38,183 bases of DNA from a virus. The notes beneath the pieces were generated by a model. The model saw nothing but the letters and a program-made list of their open reading frames with translations. It did not search any database and was not told the origin of the DNA. The position numbers were made by a program, and so were the translations under genes. The first letter of the stretch is position 1; every line of letters begins with the position of its first letter. Shown here in pieces: positions 33,419 through 38,183 of this stretch. The stretch covers positions 1-38,183 of the IMG/VR virus record IMGVR_UViG_3300036859_000057; one strand, 5' to 3'.

Positions 33419-33975
33419 GGAACTGTCCTCCCGTGATTCGGGTGAAACCCGTGCGATATTTCTGCAGCTTTTCGGGCCGCTATTGCTTGGTTGATGTCGT
33501 CAAACGTGCCGAGATTGACCATGCGCCGCGAGACGTAGATATATGCTCGCCAACCACTAGGGAGCGTTTTGCGCGAAACCTTGGTCACACCAAGCGTCCC
33601 TGATGTGTTGTTGGATCTGAGTTTTTGGTTCTTGGCGTTCCCCGCTATATCGACGTTCCGAAGGTTGGCTATCCGGTTATCCAGCGTGTCGCCGTTTTCG
33701 TGGTCTACCACCTCTGCGATAACCCCAAACCACCATAGCCACGCAAGGCGCTGCTCGCTTATGCTATTCCCGTCAATTGCAATGTATCGGTAGCAGTAAC
33801 CACCGGCGGATTCAGCGACCCACCCGGCGCGCTCGCCGGCGTGCGTTTCGTTGTACGATTCCCACTGACCGAAAGACGAGAAATCGCTCGGCGGCCTATA
33901 CCGCCAGGTGAATATCCCTGCGTCTGGATCGTAGTCCAAGAGCGCCCGTACTCGGTCGTTGGTCGGATAATTCAT
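33415..33975 (-). CDS. HNH homing endonuclease with AP2 domain
   Basis: A 186-residue protein similar in plan to the one at 27686-28213. LAWLWWFG is followed by VDHENGDTLDNRIANLRNV (HNH core, 90-108). Then comes an AP2-like domain (SNNTSGTLGVTKV, GWRAYIYVSRRMVNLGTF, 121-158). The start at ATG 33975 is set by an ATGA overlap with the upstream methyltransferase and by the family-typical opening RVRALLDYDPDAGIFTWR. Its stop forms ATGA with the helicase start. So it is a free-standing homing gene seamlessly inserted into the coupled operon. Confidence 0.82.
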   Translation of the reverse strand: MNYPTNDRVRALLDYDPDAGIFTWRYRPPSDFSSFGQWESYNETHAGERAGWVAESAGGYCYRYIAIDGNSISEQRLAWLWWFGVIAEVVDHENGDTLDNRIANLRNVDIAGNAKNQKLRSNNTSGTLGVTKVSRKTLPSGWRAYIYVSRRMVNLGTFDDINQAIAARKAAEISHGFHPNHGRTVP

Positions 33976-34565
33976 GCGTTCCTCCCGGCATACAGAATGA
34001 CCGGCGCGCGCGGCAGTCGTGGTGTCTCGGTCCAGACGTACCAAGCGTGATCTTCCGTTCCGGTCTCGCCGTTGAGCATCCATGAGATGCGATCGACGAG
34101 AACGATCTTGGCGGCGAAGCGGGGATTGTCTCGGAACAGGTGATGCCGAGTGCTGCCGCTGTCGAACTTCGCGGTCAGGAGGAGAGCAACCACGCCGGGG
34201 CACAATGCCAAGGCTCGTTCGGCGAACTTCACCGCGTCTCGGTTCTGCTTGCCGTAGGGTGGGTTGGTGATGATAGCGTCGACGAAATCGCACGACGACG
34301 GGGCGCCCCAAGCTCCAACGTCATCCATCTTCAGGAAGTCATAGATGCCGTCGTGTTCACGGTCGTATGTCGCAATGTCGGTCCTGACGACACTCGCCGC
34401 TCCGGCCTCGGCCAGGACGTCGGCTATAAGGTGGTTCCCGGCCGCTGAATCCCAGATGCGCAAGCCATCAACGGGGAAATGGCGAACGAAAGCTTCGGTT
34501 GCCCACGGCTCTGTCTGGTACAGATCGTTTTCGGCCCGGGCGTATTTCGATGCAGTGACCGTCAC
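33972..34565 (-). CDS. Adenine-N6 methyltransferase-like protein (NPPY)
   Basis: A 197-residue protein starting at GTG 34565, which overlaps the previous stop (GTGA) with a GGGAGGAAAG site. It contains RIWDSAAGNHLIADVL (AdoMet-binding motif I, 36-51) and IITNPPYGKQNRDAV (catalytic NPPY, 101-104). These are hallmarks of amino-methyltransferases acting on adenine in DNA. It is short and lacks an obvious target-recognition domain, so it may act with the larger methyltransferase next to it or on a fixed short site. The substrate is inferred from the motif. Confidence 0.75.
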   Translation of the reverse strand: MTVTASKYARAENDLYQTEPWATEAFVRHFPVDGLRIWDSAAGNHLIADVLAEAGAASVVRTDIATYDREHDGIYDFLKMDDVGAWGAPSSCDFVDAIITNPPYGKQNRDAVKFAERALALCPGVVALLLTAKFDSGSTRHHLFRDNPRFAAKIVLVDRISWMLNGETGTEDHAWYVWTETPRLPRAPVILYAGRNA

Positions 34566-35944
34566 CAGACTTTCCTCCCGCTCTTCCAAACCTTGAGGGT
34601 CAGAGTATTGACGTTGGTTCCGACGCTCGCGAACGAATTGCTTGGGTTGTCGGAGAACGCGCCGTTTAGCTTCGCAATGTGCTCGCGGAAGGCGACTGCC
34701 TTGCGGGTTTCTGCAAACTCGGTGTGTGCCGACATGATCGCGACGAGTAGCCCGTCCTCTTTCAGGAATTTCAGCGCGTGCATGACGTGGTCGATATCGC
34801 GCTCGCGGGCGAACGGCGGGTTCATGATGATCCGGTCATAGGGGCCTATCGTCGCTGGGATGATCGACAGGAAGTCGACGCAGAGGACGCGACCGTAGAT
34901 GCCGGAAGCCATCAGATCGTTCGCCAGATGCGGCTGGCATTCGATGCAATCGACCGATGCCTTTTGCTGGACAGCGCGCCGGGATAGCTGTCCCGTGCCC
35001 GCAGAAGGCTCCAGAACGCGAAGAACGCCGTCGCGGGTGTAGAGGGTGGCTAGATCAATGGTGCGCTCTGCGAGGCTGTCAGGGGTCGGGAAGAAGCCGA
35101 AGTTCTTCGCCATCTCCCGCTTCGGCTCGTGCAGGCCGCCGTCGTCCTCGTGCTTGCGCTCTTCCGGGATGACCTCGCCGTAATATTCACCGATCATCCG
35201 GTTCGCGAGCGTCACCAGATCGTCGCGCCGGAACCACAGATGCACGTTGCCGTTTTTGAAGATCCGGACGGTGTAGAACTCGCTCTCGACCTCGGTCTGG
35301 CGTGCGTTCCGAAAACCGTCCGTCATGCGGACTCTATCGATCTCGCCGACGATGCCTTCATAGTCTGACACCGGCTTGCGGCCATCGAGGATAAGGAAGG
35401 TGCGTTCGATGTCCTGAAGCGTCGAGCGGTGATCGCGGTAGTAGTTCCAATGCCCGTAGACATCGAAGGCGCCGGAGAGGATCACCCGCCCGCCAATCTT
35501 CCATCCCGAGTGCGAGCGGAAGCGGCGGTCGAGGTTGGAGAACATCTCGGCAATGCCGCGGCGGAAGATCATGCCGGCGTCGGCCATGAACTGCTCAATG
35601 GTGGCGTAGGCGTTCTCTTCCGTGAACTCCGGGGCATCGGCCATGAGTTGCTGGCGCAGCTCGTCCTTTGCCTTCTTGTCCATCAGGTGATTGAGCGCGG
35701 TCGAGTGCACGACCGAATCCCAGACGCGACCGTCGATGTAATGGCGATCGGTGATGTCCTTGATATCGCGATGGTAGAACAGGCCGGCGGCGAAAGGCGC
35801 GGCGACCTTCAAAAGGTTGTGCGCCTCCGTCATCTTCTCCTGTGCCAAGGCTTCGGCCTGCCGCGCGGCCTCAAAGGCTGCTAGTGCAGCGTCCCGATGG
35901 CGGGCGATCTCGCCGATGGACGCACGGGTAATGATCTGGTTCAT
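34562..35944 (-). CDS. DUF4942-type adenine methyltransferase
   Basis: A 460-residue protein. Residues 1-~260 match the DUF4942-type domain in character (ITRASIGEIARHRDAALAAF, RRFRSHSGWKIGGRVI, YTVRIFKNGNVHLWFRR). Residues 285-440 are an N6-adenine methyltransferase (FFPTPDSLAERTI, motif I VLEPSAGTGQLSR, catalytic IIMNPPFARERDIDH at 373-387). The start ATG 35944 overlaps the zinc-ribbon stop (ATGA). Probably methylates phage DNA for protection from restriction or for regulation; the recognition site cannot be read from the sequence. Confidence 0.78.
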   Translation of the reverse strand: MNQIITRASIGEIARHRDAALAAFEAARQAEALAQEKMTEAHNLLKVAAPFAAGLFYHRDIKDITDRHYIDGRVWDSVVHSTALNHLMDKKAKDELRQQLMADAPEFTEENAYATIEQFMADAGMIFRRGIAEMFSNLDRRFRSHSGWKIGGRVILSGAFDVYGHWNYYRDHRSTLQDIERTFLILDGRKPVSDYEGIVGEIDRVRMTDGFRNARQTEVESEFYTVRIFKNGNVHLWFRRDDLVTLANRMIGEYYGEVIPEERKHEDDGGLHEPKREMAKNFGFFPTPDSLAERTIDLATLYTRDGVLRVLEPSAGTGQLSRRAVQQKASVDCIECQPHLANDLMASGIYGRVLCVDFLSIIPATIGPYDRIIMNPPFARERDIDHVMHALKFLKEDGLLVAIMSAHTEFAETRKAVAFREHIAKLNGAFSDNPSNSFASVGTNVNTLTLKVWKSGRKVW

Positions 35945-36078
35945 GCCGCCGCCTCTCTGATGGGCTTCGGCTCGACGGTGGCCTTGCACCGTTCACAGAA
36001 CCGCTCGACCTGTTCCGGGATGGACATGATCCGCTCGCACGACGGGCAGATGTGGAATGTGGCGTAACGCCTGCTCAT
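35941..36078 (-). CDS. Zinc-ribbon microprotein
   Basis: A 45-residue protein starting at ATG 36078 (ATGA with the resolvase stop). It has two Cys pairs, CPSC and CERC, about 20 residues apart, the pattern of a zinc ribbon (HICPSCERIM ... RFCERCKATVEPKP). Possibly a small regulator or an adaptor for nucleic acid enzymes. Function unknown. Confidence 0.65.
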   Translation of the reverse strand: MSRRYATFHICPSCERIMSIPEQVERFCERCKATVEPKPIREAAA

Positions 36079-36692
36079 GCCGTTGCCCCAAACAGATCTG
36101 CGCTCGGGCGCGTGTTGCGCTGCTGTAGCAGGTTCATGAAGGCACCCTCGTAGCGTTTGGCATGCAGCTTTGCGCCCCGCCAGCAGATTGCGAGGGCCGC
36201 CGCTTCGCATGCGTTGTGGGCGATTGTCTTCCGGCTGGGTATGACGATCCCAAGCCGTTCGCATTCCGACACGGCGGCCGCCTTCCAATCATTCTCCGGC
36301 TTCTTGCCGGGTTTGGCCGGTTTCTGCGGCGGTTTGAACGATGCACCGAAGAACATTTTGCGCCACGAACCAGGCGTGATGGTCCCGTAAGGCACCCCAT
36401 GATTTGACAGGGTCGCGACGATCGCGAGTGAACTGCCCCATGCATAGATGATGGCCGCCGCATTGCTGTTGCCGATCTGGGCTAAGGATTGCTCTTCCAG
36501 AATGGCGAAGTCCGGCTTGCCAAAATCCTTGATCAGGCGCGTCACCTTCAAACCGAGTTGGTCGCCTGTGTAGTAGGGGTCGGCCTTATCGGGCATTTCC
36601 AGAACGCCGCACTGAATCGCTGAATGGTCCCGCGAAGTGTCAAAAAATGCGAAGCCAGTTGTCTTGGCAGGGTCGAAGGCTAAGATTTTCAA
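36075..36692 (-). CDS. RuvC-like Holliday-junction resolvase
   Basis: A 205-residue RNase H-fold nuclease of the RuvC type. KILAFDPAKTTGFAFFD has the first catalytic Asp (D7), FAILEEQSLAQ gives the acidic pair E66/E67, PGSWRKMFFG is typical of phage RuvC-like proteins, and AHNACEAAALAICW (E163) supplies the last acidic residue. The start is TTG 36692, overlapping the GcrA-like stop (TTGA); upstream ATG-bearing sequence in this frame belongs to that gene. The likely role is to resolve branched DNA before packaging. Confidence 0.75.
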   Translation of the reverse strand: MKILAFDPAKTTGFAFFDTSRDHSAIQCGVLEMPDKADPYYTGDQLGLKVTRLIKDFGKPDFAILEEQSLAQIGNSNAAAIIYAWGSSLAIVATLSNHGVPYGTITPGSWRKMFFGASFKPPQKPAKPGKKPENDWKAAAVSECERLGIVIPSRKTIAHNACEAAALAICWRGAKLHAKRYEGAFMNLLQQRNTRPSADLFGATA

Positions 36693-37345
36693 GACTGCGC
36701 CCTCCCGATGCTGACAGCCCTGCGCTCGCTCTCTGTGCCCCGCCCTCTCGATACCGCCGCATGGACGCCGCAGTAGGAGCCCTGAGTGGCGTTCGCACCG
36801 CAGCAGAGCATATCGGCACCAATGTCGTTGGAGACCAGCCAGCGGCAATCCTTGGGCTTCAGGTCGACGAAGCGAACTCCGGGAAACTCGGGAAGATGGA
36901 AAGGGATAGAATCGAAGGCGAAGGCCTTAGCCGGTGGATCAACACGGTCCTGCGTCTTGATCTTCTGATGGGCGCCACGAGCAGGGAAAAGTTCGCGGTG
37001 CTTGCCAGTGATGAACAGGAAGGCACCAGTTGTGCAACCGAGATCAGAGGCAATCTCTTTCGCCAACAGACCGTCCTTCCAGAGAGCTGCACCTCGAGCT
37101 ATTCTCTCTTCTGTCCATGCCGTCTTTTTGGCCTGAACCTGCTTTACTTCGGCACCTGGTCGGCGCGTCTTTCCTCTGCCCTTGCTATGACGAAAGCTGA
37201 GACCGAGGCGCGAGGCCTTACCAAGCGCCGCATTTCGAGAACAGCCGAGCTGAGCGGATGCCTGGCTTGCGGACATACCGTCGGCGATCATTTGGATTAG
37301 TCGTTGGACCGCGGCGGTATCCCATGAAAACACTCTCTGGAGCAT
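36689..37345 (-). CDS. GcrA-like cell-cycle regulator homologue
   Basis: A 218-residue protein of the GcrA family, which in alphaproteobacteria activates promoters with methylated GANTC sites. The N-terminal helix-turn-helix (SWDTAAVQRLIQMIADGMSA then SQASAQLGCSRNAALGKASRLGL, 7-49) is characteristic. A second related unit follows (WTEERIARGAALWKDGLLAKEIASDLGCTTG, 77-107), so the DNA-binding region seems duplicated. The C-terminal GcrA signature is present: CRWLV (C167) and CCGANATQGSYCGVH (181-195). It may redirect host RNA polymerase to phage promoters or adjust the host cell cycle. Confidence 0.8.
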   Translation of the reverse strand: MLQRVFSWDTAAVQRLIQMIADGMSASQASAQLGCSRNAALGKASRLGLSFRHSKGRGKTRRPGAEVKQVQAKKTAWTEERIARGAALWKDGLLAKEIASDLGCTTGAFLFITGKHRELFPARGAHQKIKTQDRVDPPAKAFAFDSIPFHLPEFPGVRFVDLKPKDCRWLVSNDIGADMLCCGANATQGSYCGVHAAVSRGRGTESERRAVSIGRAQS

Positions 37346-37346
37346 T

Positions 37347-37514
37347 TCAATTCCCCTCGATTATCTTGATGATTTCGGACATGCAGGAAGACGCGCCACG
37401 GCCCTGCTTGTACTCAGTGACGATCCGGCTGATTTCCTGCTCTCTGCGCTTGCGGCGACCAGCGTTCTGTTTGGCGCGCTTCACATCTGAGGATGAGTAG
37501 GTTTGCTCGGACAT
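37347..37514 (-). CDS. Small basic early protein
   Basis: A 55-residue strongly basic protein (begins SEQTYSSSDVKRAKQNAGRR, then KRREQEISRIVTEYKQGRG) starting at ATG 37514 with an AGAGG site. It lies just after a terminator and 1 base before the GcrA-like gene, so it probably opens the main replication operon. No family recognised; DNA or RNA binding is plausible from charge. Confidence 0.6.
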   Translation of the reverse strand: MSEQTYSSSDVKRAKQNAGRRKRREQEISRIVTEYKQGRGASSCMSEIIKIIEGN

Positions 37515-37527
37515 CTTTGAACCTCTT

Positions 37528-37556
37528 GAAAAAGCTCCGGGCCATTTGCGACCCGG
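37528..37556 (-). terminator. Intrinsic terminator upstream of the replication operon
   Basis: On the minus strand CCGGG (plus 37552-37556) pairs with CCCGG (plus 37537-37541) over a 10-base loop, followed by AGCUUUUUC. It separates the tiny genes at the right edge from the replication genes. Confidence 0.7.
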
Positions 37557-37599
37557 ACAGTTTACGGGCGCCCTGGGAGGGACGGCGGCCGGCAGTAAC

Positions 37600-37662
37600 T
37601 CAAAGACGCGCGATGTAGGCGAGAGCCCATTCGTTCGCGAAGGTGAAAGCAATCCACGTCAT
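37600..37662 (-). CDS. Possible 20-residue membrane microprotein
   Basis: A 20-codon frame (MTWIAFTFANEWALAYIARL) whose ATG overlaps the preceding stop (ATGA). It is almost entirely hydrophobic and could form a single membrane helix. Its only support is the coupled start and composition. Confidence 0.35.
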   Translation of the reverse strand: MTWIAFTFANEWALAYIARL

Positions 37663-37889
37663 GGCGATGTATGCGGCGTACTTGCTGTCGGATGGCTGCT
37701 GAGAGCAGCTAACTCGCGATCCAGCTCAGCCTGCAGAGCATCCAGATCAATCGCAGGCTCGTAGCCCTTGTGGCGATAGTGGAAGCTGGCGATCTCGTAA
37801 GCGATGTATCCGTTTACAGGAACGCCAATGACTGCAGCGCCAAGGAACCAGTTTTGCGGTGATGCGAGGATTGCAATGATGTCAGCCAT
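37659..37889 (-). CDS. Small membrane-anchored protein
   Basis: A 76-residue protein starting at ATG 37889. A hydrophobic N-terminal segment (residues 3-30, including WFLGAAVIGVPVNGYIAYEIA) is followed by a charged, helical tail (DLDALQAELDRELAAL). It looks like a single-pass membrane protein with a cytoplasmic coiled tail. It overlaps the previous gene by 8 bases. Function unknown; a role in superinfection exclusion or membrane attachment would be a guess. Confidence 0.55.
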   Translation of the reverse strand: MADIIAILASPQNWFLGAAVIGVPVNGYIAYEIASFHYRHKGYEPAIDLDALQAELDRELAALSSHPTASTPHTSP

Positions 37890-38061
37890 TGATGCACCTG
37901 TTGAAAACAGAGGTTTCAGCTTCATCGGAGTGGCGGAGCCGCTCCGCGAGGATGGCGAGGGCGATGATCTCCGGCCAGTTCTGTTCATATTCACTGTCGA
38001 AGCTGGCAACGCATTCGCGCGCGGTTTCCATGATGTCGTCGGGTATGTCCTTGCTCATCAT
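37882..38061 (-). CDS. Small acidic early protein
   Basis: A 59-residue acidic protein (begins MSKDIPDDIMETARECVASF) with a strong GGAGGCGGA site before ATG 38061. It belongs to a chain of overlapping tiny genes at the right edge. No family recognised. Confidence 0.55.
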   Translation of the reverse strand: MMSKDIPDDIMETARECVASFDSEYEQNWPEIIALAILAERLRHSDEAETSVFNRCING

Positions 38062-38117
38062 TCCGCCTCCTCTGCCGCAGTAATGGCTTTGGAGAAGGCC
38101 AATACCGCGTCGGTCAT
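38058..38117 (-). CDS. Possible 19-residue microprotein
   Basis: A 19-codon frame (MTDAVLAFSKAITAAEEAE) with a good GGGAGG site and ATGA overlaps with the genes on both sides. It could be a real microprotein or a translational relay that couples its neighbours. Confidence 0.4.
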   Translation of the reverse strand: MTDAVLAFSKAITAAEEAE

Positions 38118-38183
38118 TGAAGCCTCCCGGTCGTGAAATCTGTAAGCTGATGAAGGATCTCAGGATCAACCCCGTCCTCAACA
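38114..38183 (-). CDS. 3' end of a gene running off the right edge
   Basis: The last 22 codons of an open frame (VEDGVDPEILHQLTDFTTGR, then LQ and stop) enter from outside the window. The stop overlaps the next start as ATGA. Only the C-terminus is visible, so no function can be given. Confidence 0.5.
   Translation of the reverse strand, partial: VEDGVDPEILHQLTDFTTGRLQ

Noticed and set aside
1-38183. CRISPR array or phage integrase/attachment site
   Set aside because: No regularly spaced direct repeats with unique spacers, and no tyrosine or serine recombinase motifs were found.

Overview
The window is most of the genome of a tailed, P22-like podovirus that probably infects an alphaproteobacterium of the Rhizobiales type. 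The host inference rests on a phage copy of the alphaproteobacterial cell-cycle regulator GcrA and on the high-GC base composition. The P22 link rests on gene order. Along the minus strand, the direction of almost all transcription, the order is small terminase, large terminase, portal, scaffold, coat, gp4-like, gp10-like, three ejection (internal virion) proteins and tail spike. Lineage and host are inferences; no integrase and no standard lysis cassette is visible.

Layout, right to left (transcription direction). Positions 38183-28856 form an early/replication operon: several tiny genes, a terminator, a 55-residue protein, a GcrA-like regulator, a RuvC-like resolvase, a zinc-ribbon microprotein, two adenine-methyltransferase-like proteins, an HNH homing endonuclease, a DnaB-type helicase, a frameshifted cytosine-methyltransferase-like gene, a second HNH endonuclease, a DnaA-domain-IV-like protein and two proteins of unknown function. 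Nearly every junction is a 4- or 5-base start/stop overlap (ATGA, GTGA, TTGA, TGATG), so the operon looks translationally coupled. Positions 28855-28234 hold no gene. They carry a tRNA-like element with an abnormal anticodon arm, other tRNA-arm fragments, two copies of a repeated motif set, several strong hairpins and a closing terminator. Positions 28213-24014 hold an HNH/AP2 endonuclease, a decayed small gene, two virion-type proteins of unknown function and a head-fibre-like protein.

A tiny plus-strand helix-turn-helix gene (23830-24006) with an operator-like palindrome over its promoter faces the late operon. The late operon (23743-200) begins with a truncated homing endonuclease and then the terminase. 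The portal gene is split in frame by a class 3 intein that carries a LAGLIDADG endonuclease. Small proteins, scaffold and coat follow, with a GIY-YIG endonuclease gene in opposite orientation between scaffold and coat. Then come gp4-like, an HNH-like gene, a gp10-like protein with an inserted repeat domain, an Asp/Asn hydroxylase-like enzyme, a GNAT acetyltransferase and three ejection proteins. After a terminator come two tail fibre/spike genes.

The most notable features are the number of homing elements (seven elements, three different endonuclease chemistries plus an intein), the class 3 intein in the portal, and the structured non-coding block with the tRNA-like element. Several apparent frameshifts sit at or near G/C homopolymers, so some broken genes may be sequencing errors.
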